18,430 nt of DNA, taken from an uncultured Lachnospiraceae bacterium (GTDB lineage: Bacteria > Bacillota > Clostridia > Lachnospirales > Lachnospiraceae). This document shows positions 6,258-13,722 of the stretch, in pieces. Made by a program: the position numbers and the translations under genes. Position 1 is the stretch's first letter, and each line of letters starts with the position of its first letter. Under the pieces are notes generated by a model. It saw only the letters and a program-made list of their open reading frames with translations. It was not told where the DNA came from and ran no database searches. The DNA is taken from the NCBI GenBank assembly GCA_910586755.1, contig CAJUJM010000083.1, positions 1 to 18,430 on the forward strand, written 5' to 3'.

Positions 6258-7046
6258 ATGAGAAAGAAAGACCCGTTAATTATCGTGGCAACCCCCAACA
6301 TCTGCTGGCTGCATCCGGAGGTAAAATACCCGGAGAATGCTGAGGAAATCGGCGAGGAGGCGGCTCTTTGCAGGGAAGCGGGAGCGACGGTTCTTCACAC
6401 CCATGCAGAGGGGCAGTGGAAAGCAGTTTACGACTCTGTAAAGGCAAAATCCGATATTCTTTTACAGGGCGGCATGTCCAGTATTCCGCTGCAGGAGAGA
6501 ATTGAGCTGTTTGAATTAAAGTATGATATGGTTTCTATCATTGCAAACCATCATGCAGAAGCCTTTAAGGATGTGACCTGCGATATGGTTCACCCTCTGG
6601 CAGAATTAGAAGAGTATGCTCATGCCTGCCGCAAGTACGGGGTAAAACCGGAGTTTGAGATCTGGCACACCGGTTCTATCTGGAACTTAAATCAGCTGAT
6701 TCAAAAGGATCTCTTAGACGGCCCCTACATTACCACCTTATTCTTTGGCTGGCCCGGCGGCACCTGGTCTCCTGCAACCTTAGAAGAGTATGTATACAGA
6801 CGCAGACTGATGCCTGACAACTGCGCGTGCACCGTTACCATTATGTGCGAGGAGCAGATGGATATCCTGGCAGCCGCTGTGGTAAACGGCGACAATGTGC
6901 GGGTGGGAACCGAGGATTACCCCTTTAACCAGGCTGGCAAGACCTGCACAACCCATGAGCTGGTAAAAGAGATTGCGGATATTTCCAGAAGCCTTGGACG
7001 TGAGGTGGCAACCGTAGCCCAGGCAAAAGAAATGCTTGGTTTATAA
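6258..7046 (+). CDS. BKACE family beta-keto acid cleavage enzyme (DUF849)
   Basis: The 262-aa protein belongs to the BKACE family of zinc enzymes, which condense a beta-keto acid with acetyl-CoA and split it into acetoacetate and a new acyl-CoA, as in lysine fermentation by 3-keto-5-aminohexanoate cleavage enzyme. The zinc ligands are visible as H47 and H49 (VLHTHAEG) and E219 (VRVGTEDYPF), with R215 in the same motif. FFGWPGG near 162-168 and the PEFEIWHTG strand fit the TIM barrel. The residue after the HxH pair, usually R or D for substrate binding in known members, differs here (HTHAEG), so the substrate class may be unusual. AGGAGG is at 6243-6248. It lies 23 bases after the fusion gene, in the same operon. 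Confidence 0.85.
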   Translation: MRKKDPLIIVATPNICWLHPEVKYPENAEEIGEEAALCREAGATVLHTHAEGQWKAVYDSVKAKSDILLQGGMSSIPLQERIELFELKYDMVSIIANHHAEAFKDVTCDMVHPLAELEEYAHACRKYGVKPEFEIWHTGSIWNLNQLIQKDLLDGPYITTLFFGWPGGTWSPATLEEYVYRRRLMPDNCACTVTIMCEEQMDILAAAVVNGDNVRVGTEDYPFNQAGKTCTTHELVKEIADISRSLGREVATVAQAKEMLGL

Positions 7047-7076
7047 AATGACCGATAAGAAGGATAGGTACTTAAT

Positions 7077-7844
7077 ATGGGAAAAAAAGTAGCAATTGTC
7101 ACCGGAGCAGCCAACGGAATAGGCCGGGCATCCGCATTAAAGTTTGCAGAGGAAGGCTACGCAGTAGCCATGATTGATATCAATCCGGTTCTTTCCGATA
7201 CAGAGGAGAAGATTCACAGTATGGGCGGAGAGTGCTTAAGCTGTGTGGGAGATGTTCAGGACGAAGCAGTCATGGAAGCGTTTATCCAAAAGGTAATGGA
7301 TACCTACGGAACCATTGATGTGTTAAACAACAACGCGGGGATCGTTGTGGTAAAACCTTTGGAGGACACCAAATATGAGGAGTTTGAGCGGGTTGCCAAG
7401 GTGAATATCGGCGGCACCTTCGTCCTTACCAAATTGGTGCTTCCGGTTATGAAGAATCAGAAAAGCGGCGTGATTGTAAACTTAGGTTCCATCTCCGGCC
7501 ATGTGGGACAGACGGAGCATGCTATTTACGGCGCTACAAAGGGAGCGGTGATTGCCTTTACCAGAGCGGTTGCCTGGGAAGTGGCAAATTATAACATCCG
7601 GGTAAATTCTGTAAGTCCAGGCTCTGTAGACACCCCCATGCTTCGCTCTGATATCCAGCTGGAAGCTACCAGAACCGGAATGCCTTTTGACGAGGTGAAA
7701 AAAATCAGAGAAGCAGAGCAGGCATTTAACCGGTGGGCCGATCCGTCTGAGATTGCAGAGGCGATCTATTTTCTGGCAAGCGATAAGGCGTCCTTTATTA
7801 CGGGAACGGATTTGCTGGTAGATTGCGGATGGGCGGCAAAATAA
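7077..7844 (+). CDS. Short-chain dehydrogenase/reductase (SDR), NAD-type, first copy
   Basis: This 255-aa classical SDR has the cofactor loop TGAANGIG (9-16), NNAG (85-88), catalytic S138, Y151 and K155 (YGATK), and the usual PG motif after VNSVSPG. D34 at the end of strand 2 (MIDIN) favours NAD over NADP, so it more likely works as an oxidising dehydrogenase. It probably oxidises a hydroxyl to the ketone of the beta-keto acid used by the neighbouring cleavage enzyme; this is inferred from context. It lies 30 bases after the BKACE gene with only a moderate ribosome site (AAGGATAGG). Confidence 0.9.
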   Translation: MGKKVAIVTGAANGIGRASALKFAEEGYAVAMIDINPVLSDTEEKIHSMGGECLSCVGDVQDEAVMEAFIQKVMDTYGTIDVLNNNAGIVVVKPLEDTKYEEFERVAKVNIGGTFVLTKLVLPVMKNQKSGVIVNLGSISGHVGQTEHAIYGATKGAVIAFTRAVAWEVANYNIRVNSVSPGSVDTPMLRSDIQLEATRTGMPFDEVKKIREAEQAFNRWADPSEIAEAIYFLASDKASFITGTDLLVDCGWAAK

Positions 7845-7882
7845 AAAGACTTTTAGACAAATTGAGATAGGAGGATTACACT

Positions 7883-8938
7883 ATGAAGTTAAGACGTTTC
7901 GCAGCAACTATGATGGCAGGTCTGATGGTATTATCTGCAGCTGGGTGCAGCAAACCCGCTGACACGAAAGCCCCTGCGGCAACCACTCAAGCGCCGGCAG
8001 CAACCGAGGCAAAAACAGAAGCCCCGGCGGCGGGAGCAGAAGATTCAAAAGAACAGCTTCACATTGGTATTACCATGCAGGGCAATCAGAGCGGATTTGT
8101 ACAGTATTTTACTTCCGCTATGTATGAGTACCAGGCAACCAAGGCCCCTGATATTAATATGGAAGTGGTATTTGCAGATGATGATCCTTCCAAGCAGTTC
8201 AGCCAGGTAGAAACCTTTGTAAGCAAAAAAGTAGACGCCATTATTATGCAGCCTGTTGATAAGGTTCAGGGAGCCGCAGCGGTGGATCTGGCTTATGAGG
8301 CTGGTATTCCGTTAATTACCATTAACATCATTACGGACAGCACCAACAATACGGCCCATGTAGGCTGTGACGATGTACAGTCGGGCGTACTGCAGATGCA
8401 GAGAATCATTGACGTATGCGGAGAGAATGCAAAAGTGGGTTATGTAGATGCAGTGCTGGGACATTCCGCCCAGGTACAGCGTGCGGAAGGCTATCAGAAA
8501 GTCCTGTCTGAGAATCCCGGCGTAGAGTTGGTGGTACATGATACCGGCAACTGGTCTCCGGAAGAGTCTATGAGACTGGTAGAAAACTGGATTCAGTCCG
8601 GCAAGGAATTTGACGCGATCCTTTGCATGGCGGACTGCCAGCTTACGGGAGTCCTTACCGCTGTTGAGAATGCAGGCAAGCTGGACAATATTAAGTTAGC
8701 AGGTATGGACTGTGATCCGGTAATCATGCAGGCCATTAAAGACGGCAAGGTAGACTGCTCTATCTGGCAGGACGGCCTGGCGCAGGGCGAAATGGCTTTG
8801 GAGACTGCTATCAAGGCAGCCAAAGGAGAAGAGGTTTCCGATATTATTATTGATTATGAAGTATGCACCAAAGACAACATTGAGAAGTATGAAAAGCTGG
8901 CTGAGGAAAGAGATGCTCTGGCAAAGAAATATTTCTAA
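7883..8938 (+). CDS. Sugar-type ABC transporter substrate-binding lipoprotein (RbsB-like)
   Basis: A 351-aa lipoprotein that captures the substrate outside the membrane for the ATPase and permease encoded next. It has a short signal peptide with lipobox LSAAGC (lipidated C22), then a flexible linker rich in Ala, Pro and Thr to about residue 60, then a type 1 periplasmic-binding fold starting at LHIGITMQGNQSGFVQYF. The repeated Rossmann-like halves (DAIIMQPVD, KVGYVDAV, DAILCMADC, IKLAGMDCD) match the ribose/galactose binding protein family. Ligand specificity cannot be read off; the family binds pentoses, hexoses, polyols and signal molecules. AGGAGG is at 7869-7874. Two hairpins follow the gene, often seen where the binding protein must exceed its partners in amount. 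Confidence 0.9.
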   Translation: MKLRRFAATMMAGLMVLSAAGCSKPADTKAPAATTQAPAATEAKTEAPAAGAEDSKEQLHIGITMQGNQSGFVQYFTSAMYEYQATKAPDINMEVVFADDDPSKQFSQVETFVSKKVDAIIMQPVDKVQGAAAVDLAYEAGIPLITINIITDSTNNTAHVGCDDVQSGVLQMQRIIDVCGENAKVGYVDAVLGHSAQVQRAEGYQKVLSENPGVELVVHDTGNWSPEESMRLVENWIQSGKEFDAILCMADCQLTGVLTAVENAGKLDNIKLAGMDCDPVIMQAIKDGKVDCSIWQDGLAQGEMALETAIKAAKGEEVSDIIIDYEVCTKDNIEKYEKLAEERDALAKKYF

Positions 8939-8948
8939 AACCATAAGG

Positions 8949-9008
8949 GCGGCAGCTTAATAGAAAAGCCGCAGAACAAATGGAAGAGGGCATGAAACAC
9001 CCTCTTCC
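8949..9008 (+). other. Two intercistronic hairpins between binding-protein and ATPase genes
   Basis: GCGGC (8949-8953) pairs with GCCGC (8968-8972), and GGAAGAGGG (8982-8990) pairs perfectly with CCCTCTTCC (9000-9008) across a 9-base loop. Neither has a T-run, so they are not standard terminators. They more likely protect the upstream mRNA from 3' decay or lower expression of the ATPase and permease. Confidence 0.6.
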
Positions 9009-9035
9009 GGTCAGTCAGGCAGAAAGGGGTGTGCC

Positions 9036-10556
9036 ATGTCAAAAGAAAACGAGATTATCGTTGAGATGAAACACATTGATATGCGGTTTCAGGGGGTACA
9101 TGCGTTAGATGATGTCTCCATCACCCTGAGAAGAGGAGAAGTCCATGCGCTGATGGGGGAAAACGGCGCTGGCAAATCAACGCTGATGAAAATCCTGGTA
9201 GGCCTTTATACGCCTACAGGAGGAGAGATTTACTATAAGGGTGAAAAAGTCCGTTTTAAGTCGGTTATGGATACCAAAAAGCTGGGAATCAGTATGATTT
9301 TCCAGGAGTTTAATCAGGTAAAATACATGACGGTTATGGAAAATATTTATCTGGGGCGGGAGCCCAAAACTAAGACCGGCTGTGTGGATTCTCAGAAAAT
9401 GTATGAAGACTCCAAACGTCTTTTGGAAAGTCTGGGCGTAGATTTGGAACCCAAAACGAAAATGGCGGAGCTGACAGTGGCAAAATTTCAGTTGGTGGAG
9501 ATTGTAAAGGCCATCTCTTATGATGCAGATGTGATCATTATGGATGAACCTACTTCTGCTCTCAGCCAATCGGAAATTGATTATCTGTTAAAAACCGTAA
9601 ATCTTTTGTGCAGTCAGGGAAAGGCTATCGTATTTATCTCCCATAAACTGGAGGAAGTATATGGGGTATGCAATCGTGTTACGATTTTAAGAGACGGTCA
9701 TTTTATCCATACCGGCCTGGTAAAAGACATTACCGAGCAGCAGATGATTAAATACATGGTTGACCGGGAAGTCTCTGAATTGTTCCCCAAACAGTACGGG
9801 GAGATTGGAGATGTGGTTCTGGAGGTAAAGGGACTCACCAGAAAAGGAGAATTCCAGGATGTAAGTTTTGCTCTGAGGAAAGGGGAAATCTTAGGGTTAG
9901 CAGGCCTTATGGGAGCAGGCCGCACCGAGCTGGCAGAGACCATTATGGGCCTTCGGACACCGGACAGCGGCGAAATTTACTTAAACGGCGAAAAAATTGT
10001 GAACCGGATTCCGGAAGACGCGATTAAGCGGGGAATTATTATGGTTCCTGAAGATAGAAAGAAAAATGGACTTGTGCTGAAGCTGGGAATCAGGGATAAT
10101 ATTCTTATGTCCTCCATCGGCAAATGCGTAAGAAATGGCGTGATTCGAAAATCCCTGGAAAAGGAGCTGTGTAAAAAGTTCGGAGATATGCTGGAGATTA
10201 AGAGAAGCAGCGATGAGCAGCTCTGCGGAAATCTGTCCGGCGGCAACCAGCAGAAGGTGGTAGTGGCCAGAGTGCTCAATGCGGATCCGGATATTATTAT
10301 CCTGGATGAGCCTACCCGGGGAATTGATATCAAGACCAAGTCGGATATCCACAGGCTGATGTCACAGCTTGCCTGTTCCGGCAAATCCATTATCATGGTA
10401 TCCTCCGAGCTTCCTGAGGTTTTGGGGATCAGCGACAGGATTATGGTGCTCCATGAGGGAATCGTGACCGGTATTTTAGACCGCAGTGAAGCGGATCCCA
10501 ATATCATCATGCAGTACGCGGTGAAAACTGGAAGTAAACCTGCATGCGCCCCGTAG
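9036..10556 (+). CDS. Sugar ABC transporter ATPase with two nucleotide-binding domains (RbsA/MglA-like)
   Basis: The 506-aa protein powers the importer. The first ABC domain has Walker A GENGAGKST (41-49), a degenerate signature LTVAKFQ (146-152) and Walker B VIIMDEPTSAL with D170/E171. The second has the altered Walker A usual for this family (GLMGAGRT, 290-297), the signature LSGGNQQ (400-406) and Walker B IILDEPTRGID with D424/E425. Length and domain asymmetry are normal for RbsA/MglA proteins, where one site is catalytically weaker. Start ATG 9036 follows AAAGGGG (9023-9029). It stands between its binding protein and permease genes, the standard order. Confidence 0.95.
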   Translation: MSKENEIIVEMKHIDMRFQGVHALDDVSITLRRGEVHALMGENGAGKSTLMKILVGLYTPTGGEIYYKGEKVRFKSVMDTKKLGISMIFQEFNQVKYMTVMENIYLGREPKTKTGCVDSQKMYEDSKRLLESLGVDLEPKTKMAELTVAKFQLVEIVKAISYDADVIIMDEPTSALSQSEIDYLLKTVNLLCSQGKAIVFISHKLEEVYGVCNRVTILRDGHFIHTGLVKDITEQQMIKYMVDREVSELFPKQYGEIGDVVLEVKGLTRKGEFQDVSFALRKGEILGLAGLMGAGRTELAETIMGLRTPDSGEIYLNGEKIVNRIPEDAIKRGIIMVPEDRKKNGLVLKLGIRDNILMSSIGKCVRNGVIRKSLEKELCKKFGDMLEIKRSSDEQLCGNLSGGNQQKVVVARVLNADPDIIILDEPTRGIDIKTKSDIHRLMSQLACSGKSIIMVSSELPEVLGISDRIMVLHEGIVTGILDRSEADPNIIMQYAVKTGSKPACAP

Positions 10557-10610
10557 CAGACGCACCACAGCACATGAAAGTCTGGCGGGCTTTGGCATAC
10601 CTGAATGCAT

Positions 10611-10627
10611 GCCGCCTGCCTGGCGGC
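10611..10627 (+). other. Hairpin in front of the permease gene
   Basis: GCCGCC (10611-10616) pairs with GGCGGC (10622-10627) around a 5-base loop, about 25 bases before the permease ribosome site. There is no T-run. It may adjust translation or stability. The 108 bases between the ATPase stop and the permease start hold no other recognisable feature. Confidence 0.4.
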
Positions 10628-10664
10628 GGAGTTCAAAGTAAAGAGGAAGATGGGGGAATTAAAT

Positions 10665-11639
10665 ATGTCAGCAAAATCAATAAGTAAAAAGGATGTGCGG
10701 TATTTTCTCAATAATAATGGTATTCTTATCGGCTTTGCAATTATTTTTATATTCTTATCTCTGTTTGCGCCGAACTTTTTAAGCGCGGACAATATGGTAA
10801 ACATTTTAAAGCAGATATCCTGTATCGGAATTGCCACCATTGGCGTGGGAATTTTGATTATCATGAACAACAACGACCTTTCCATTGGTTCCATGTTTGG
10901 CCTGGGAGGCGTTGCGGCAGGACTGATGGTTTCCACCAGTGTTGCGGGCTTTGGCCTTCCTGCCCCGGTAGGCTTTTTAGCTGGTATCGGAACCGGCCTT
11001 CTGTTTGGACTGTTTAACGGCGTGGTAGTTGCCAAGGGACACATCCCGGCATTTATCGTAACCATGGGCACTCAGTCTATTGCCAGAGGCCTGGCGCTGG
11101 TTCTTGCCCACGGCATGCCTATCGGAAGCTTTCCAAATTCCTTTAACTATCTGGGAACAGCCTCCTTATTTGGGGTAATTCCCTATACGGTTGTGATCTT
11201 TATTATTGTAATCTTTGTGATGAATTTTATCATGAAGAAACGGCCTATCGGGCGATACATCTATGCCGTGGGCGGCAATGAGGATGCGGCTAAGGCAGCC
11301 GGTATTAACGTAGATAAGATCAAGATTCAGGCGTATTTAATTGAGGGCGCTTTGTTAGGATTAGCGGCGACTCTCATGGCCTCCAGATTAAAATCAGCAT
11401 CCCCCAACCTGGGAACCGGCTACGAGCTGGATGCCATTGCAGGCTGTATTATTGGCGGCGTCAGCTTTACCGGCGGTATTGGAAATGTGTTCGATATGGT
11501 ATTGGGAGCGCTGATTATCGGCGTTATCAATAACGGTATGGATCTGATGGGAGTCGAGGCGTTCTATAAGCAGATTGTAAAGGGAAGTATCATTATTATT
11601 GCGGTATTACTGGACAGAAAACGTTCTGGAAGGGGATAA
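10665..11639 (+). CDS. Sugar ABC transporter permease (RbsC-like, BPD_transp_2)
   Basis: An integral membrane protein of 324 aa with multiple hydrophobic segments, for example GILIGFAIIFIFLSLFAPNF near the start, then GIATIGVGILIIMNNNDLSIGSM, VGFLAGIGTGLLFGLFNGVVV, PYTVVIFIIVIFVMNF and a C-terminal SIIIIAVLL. NNDLSIGSM matches the conserved DLSVGS-type motif of this permease family, and GRYIYAVGGNEDAAKAAGINV is its cytoplasmic coupling loop. Start 10665 (MSAKSISKKD) is chosen because GGGGGA lies about 8 bases upstream. ATG 10650 and ATG 10605 are in frame but have poorer spacing and add non-family residues. It forms the channel with the ATPase encoded upstream. Confidence 0.9.
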   Translation: MSAKSISKKDVRYFLNNNGILIGFAIIFIFLSLFAPNFLSADNMVNILKQISCIGIATIGVGILIIMNNNDLSIGSMFGLGGVAAGLMVSTSVAGFGLPAPVGFLAGIGTGLLFGLFNGVVVAKGHIPAFIVTMGTQSIARGLALVLAHGMPIGSFPNSFNYLGTASLFGVIPYTVVIFIIVIFVMNFIMKKRPIGRYIYAVGGNEDAAKAAGINVDKIKIQAYLIEGALLGLAATLMASRLKSASPNLGTGYELDAIAGCIIGGVSFTGGIGNVFDMVLGALIIGVINNGMDLMGVEAFYKQIVKGSIIIIAVLLDRKRSGRG

Positions 11640-11643
11640 TGTT

Positions 11644-12387
11644 ATGATATTACAATCACTTGACCGAGGGCTTCAGGCCTTAAACCTGTTGGCAAGCCGG
11701 GACTGCGTCTCTGTGACGGAGCTGGCGGAGGCGCTGGAAATTAATAAGAACACTGCTTCACGGATTATGGAAACCTTAAGGCAGCACGATATGGTGCAGA
11801 TAGACAAGACAACCAGAAAATACAAGCTGGGTTTTCGGATCCTGTATCTGGGAGAGCGCCTTGGCAGTTACCTGGAGGTAATTGACATTGCCAGGCCCAT
11901 CCTTATGGAAGTCAGCCGGTATCTGGGCCAGAGCGTCCACTTGTGCGCCTACAGCCACAGCATGGTCTACGTGATTGATCAGATTGTAAGTAATCTTCCC
12001 TACACCATGTCAGCCAGGGTAGGAATGATTGAGCCAATCCATTCGTCCTCAGTGGGGAAATGTATTATGGCCTATCAGACCAGGGAAAAGGTAGATGAAA
12101 TTTTAAATGGTTATGAAATGGAGTCTTATACGGAAAAAACCATTACAGATAAAGAACGGTTGCTGGAAGAGTTTGAAAGCATCCGGGAACAGGGCTATGC
12201 CGTGGATGATGAAGAAATGTTTTTAAGCGTCCGGTGTATTGCGGTTCCCATTTTTGACTACCACAACAATGTCCGCTATGCAATCGGCATTTCCGGCCCC
12301 ATTGGACTCATGTCCACGGAGAAACTGGAACTGTACAAAAAGAAGCTGGAAAGCGCGGCAAAAAAGATTGGAGTTAAGCTGAAATAG
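11644..12387 (+). CDS. IclR family transcriptional regulator
   Basis: A 247-aa IclR-type regulator. The N-terminal winged helix-turn-helix is at about residues 5-60 (SLDRGLQALNLLAS, then VTELAEALEINKNTASRIME), and the C-terminal IclR effector domain spans about 75-245 (HLCAYSHSMVYVIDQI, then MIEPIHSSSVGKCIMAY, then SVRCIAVPIFDYHN and YAIGISGP). It binds small metabolites and usually represses its own catabolic genes, so it is the likely local regulator. Start 11644 follows GGAAGGGGA (11628-11636); the frame is open upstream into the permease gene but with no ribosome site for an earlier start. It is cotranscribed with the transporter, 4 bases after the permease stop. The repeated motif before 3536 is a plausible target. 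Confidence 0.92.
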   Translation: MILQSLDRGLQALNLLASRDCVSVTELAEALEINKNTASRIMETLRQHDMVQIDKTTRKYKLGFRILYLGERLGSYLEVIDIARPILMEVSRYLGQSVHLCAYSHSMVYVIDQIVSNLPYTMSARVGMIEPIHSSSVGKCIMAYQTREKVDEILNGYEMESYTEKTITDKERLLEEFESIREQGYAVDDEEMFLSVRCIAVPIFDYHNNVRYAIGISGPIGLMSTEKLELYKKKLESAAKKIGVKLK

Positions 12388-12399
12388 GAGGATATGCAA

Positions 12400-13155
12400 A
12401 TGTTTGATTTTACGGATAAAGTAGTATTGCTTACCGGCGCAGGAGTGGGAATCGGAGCTTCAGCGGCTAAGGCCTATGCCAGAGACGGGGCTAAGGTGGC
12501 AGTGAACTCTGTTTCCGGTTCCGGTAAAAAGCTGGCGGAGGAAATAGAGAAGGAAGGCGGGAAAGCTCTGTTTGTCCAGGGTGATGTTAGCAAGCCTGAA
12601 GAAGTGGAGTCTATGATAAAAGCTACAGTAGAAGAATTCGGAAAGCTGGATATTGTGGTAAATTGTGCGGGAATTGTCTCCGGAGGAAGTGTGGAAGAGA
12701 TGGATCTGGATCTGTGGAACCGTGTCATGGATGTAAATGTCACCGGAACCTTCCTGGTATGTAAATATGCAATGCCCCACCTTCGGAAAACCAGAGGAGT
12801 GATTGTCAATGTGGCCTCCCTGGTGGCGGTAAAAGGGATTGCGAACCGGGCAGTTTACAGTGCTTCCAAAGGGGCTGTTTTGGCTTTGTCTAAAGCCATG
12901 GCGGCAGACCACATAAAGGATGGAATTCGGGTTAACGTAGTGTCCCCGGGAACGGTTCTGTCCCCCTCGCTGGAACAGAGAATCCAGTCAGAGCCGGATC
13001 CGGAAGCCGCTATGAACAACTACATATCCAGACAGCCTTTGGGAAGGCTGGGAAGGCCGGAGGAAATCGCCACAGCCATTTTGTTTGCTTCCAGTGAGGA
13101 GGCAGGATTTATGGACGGAGCCAATATCTGCATTGATGGAGCTGGATCCCTGTAA
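12400..13155 (+). CDS. Short-chain dehydrogenase/reductase (SDR), second copy
   Basis: A 251-aa classical SDR with TGAGVGIG, NCAG, catalytic S140, Y153 and K157 (YSASK), and VSPGTV after strand 6. After strand 2 it reads VAVNSVSGSGKK with no acidic residue, which points to NADP rather than NAD, unlike the first SDR of the locus. The two are clearly different subfamilies, so they are unlikely to do the same step. Start ATG 12400 has AGGAGG (12386-12391) at 8 bases; ATG 12394 is only 2 bases from it. It lies 12 bases after the IclR gene and is the last gene of the run. A role in oxidising or reducing a pathway intermediate is inferred. Confidence 0.88.
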   Translation: MFDFTDKVVLLTGAGVGIGASAAKAYARDGAKVAVNSVSGSGKKLAEEIEKEGGKALFVQGDVSKPEEVESMIKATVEEFGKLDIVVNCAGIVSGGSVEEMDLDLWNRVMDVNVTGTFLVCKYAMPHLRKTRGVIVNVASLVAVKGIANRAVYSASKGAVLALSKAMAADHIKDGIRVNVVSPGTVLSPSLEQRIQSEPDPEAAMNNYISRQPLGRLGRPEEIATAILFASSEEAGFMDGANICIDGAGSL

Positions 13156-13213
13156 AGGATATCTGATAACAGAAAGCGCCATATTATATTTTGATATGCC
13201 CGTTTTATAACAA

Positions 13214-13242
13214 TTGATAAGACAGTCTTTTTATGCTATACT
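13214..13242 (+). promoter_or_regulatory. Extended -10 promoter of the YjbR-like gene
   Basis: TTGATA (13214-13219) and TATACT (13237-13242) are 17 bases apart, and TG at 13234-13235 forms an extended -10. Transcription would start near 13249, giving a leader of about 110 bases. The boxes lie within a large inverted repeat. Confidence 0.75.
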
Positions 13243-13279
13243 TTGAAAGCAGGCATGAAAAAGGGCTGTCTTATTTTCT
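13217..13279 (+). terminator. Long inverted repeat with T-run: likely terminator of the catabolic operon that encloses the next promoter
   Basis: Positions 13217-13232 pair with 13259-13274 over 16 bp (two G-U pairs in RNA). ATGC (13233-13236) pairs further with GCAT (13253-13256). The right arm is followed by TTTTCT. RNA reading through from the second SDR gene would form this hairpin and could terminate there. RNA started at about 13249 would contain only the right arm and would not. No other convincing terminator follows the SDR gene. Confidence 0.6.
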
Positions 13280-13331
13280 GTATATAGCGCGTGAGAAAGC
13301 AGGAGGGAGCGCTGCGCCGGGGCCTGGCGCA

Positions 13332-13364
13332 ATGGCAAAACAAATGAGGGAGGCGGTTTTATGA
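13332..13364 (+). CDS. Possible 10-codon upstream ORF overlapping the YjbR-like start
   Basis: ATG 13332 opens a frame reading MAKQMREAVL, whose TGA stop (13362-13364) overlaps the ATG of the next gene (13361-13363) as ATGA. A hairpin, TGCGCC (13313-13318) with GGCGCA (13326-13331), separates AGGAGGG (13301-13307) from this ATG and would bring the two closer if folded. This may be a small coupling ORF, or chance, since the YjbR-like gene has its own good ribosome site. Confidence 0.2.
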   Translation: MAKQMREAVL

Positions 13365-13696
13365 AAACCAGGGAGGAGATCTTAAACTTTGGCCTGGCCT
13401 TCCCGGATGTATATGTGGATACCCCGTTTCATGATGATAACTGGGTTCTTCTGCGGTACCGGAAGAATAAAAAGGCATTTGTCTGGACGTATGAGAGAGA
13501 CGGACATATATGGGTGAATGTGAAGGTAGACCCGGAGTGGCGGGATTTTTGGAGAAATACTTATCCTTCTGTGGTTCCGGGATATCACCAGAACAAAAAA
13601 CATTGGAATTCCATTATATTGGATGGAACAATACCAGATGAAGATATCAGGAGGATGATAGCGGAAAGCTATGACCTGATTTCTGAGAAAAAATAG
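13361..13696 (+). CDS. MmcQ/YjbR family protein
   Basis: A 111-aa cytosolic protein of the MmcQ/YjbR family, whose fold resembles CyaY-like/DNA-binding proteins but whose biological role is not established. Typical features are the N-terminal helix and loop REEILNFGLAFPDVYVDTPF, strands with VLLRY, KKAFVWTYERDGHIWVNVK, the PGYHQNKKHWNSI motif, and the C-terminal DEDIRRMIAESYDLI helix. The length matches the family. GGGAGG (13348-13353) lies 7 bases before the start. It has its own promoter and is followed 26 bases later by a lipoprotein gene, probably on the same transcript. Confidence 0.85.
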   Translation: MKTREEILNFGLAFPDVYVDTPFHDDNWVLLRYRKNKKAFVWTYERDGHIWVNVKVDPEWRDFWRNTYPSVVPGYHQNKKHWNSIILDGTIPDEDIRRMIAESYDLISEKK

Positions 13697-13722
13697 AAAT
13701 TCATTGCAGGAGGTAGAGGAAA

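Noticed and set aside
9977..11071. 364-codon open frame on the minus strand opposite the ATPase and permease genes
   Set aside because: It lies antisense to two clear transporter genes, spans their junction, and its translation is low-complexity (Pro, Ile, Ser-rich) without domain features; a shadow frame.
13178..13207. Small AT-rich hairpin followed by TTTT after the second SDR gene
   Set aside because: The stem has a mismatch and few GC pairs; the larger inverted repeat at 13217-13279 is a better terminator candidate.
13217..13274. Invertible (phase-variable) promoter
   Set aside because: The arms are only 26 bp apart, too close for the usual site-specific inversion, and no recombinase gene is in the window.
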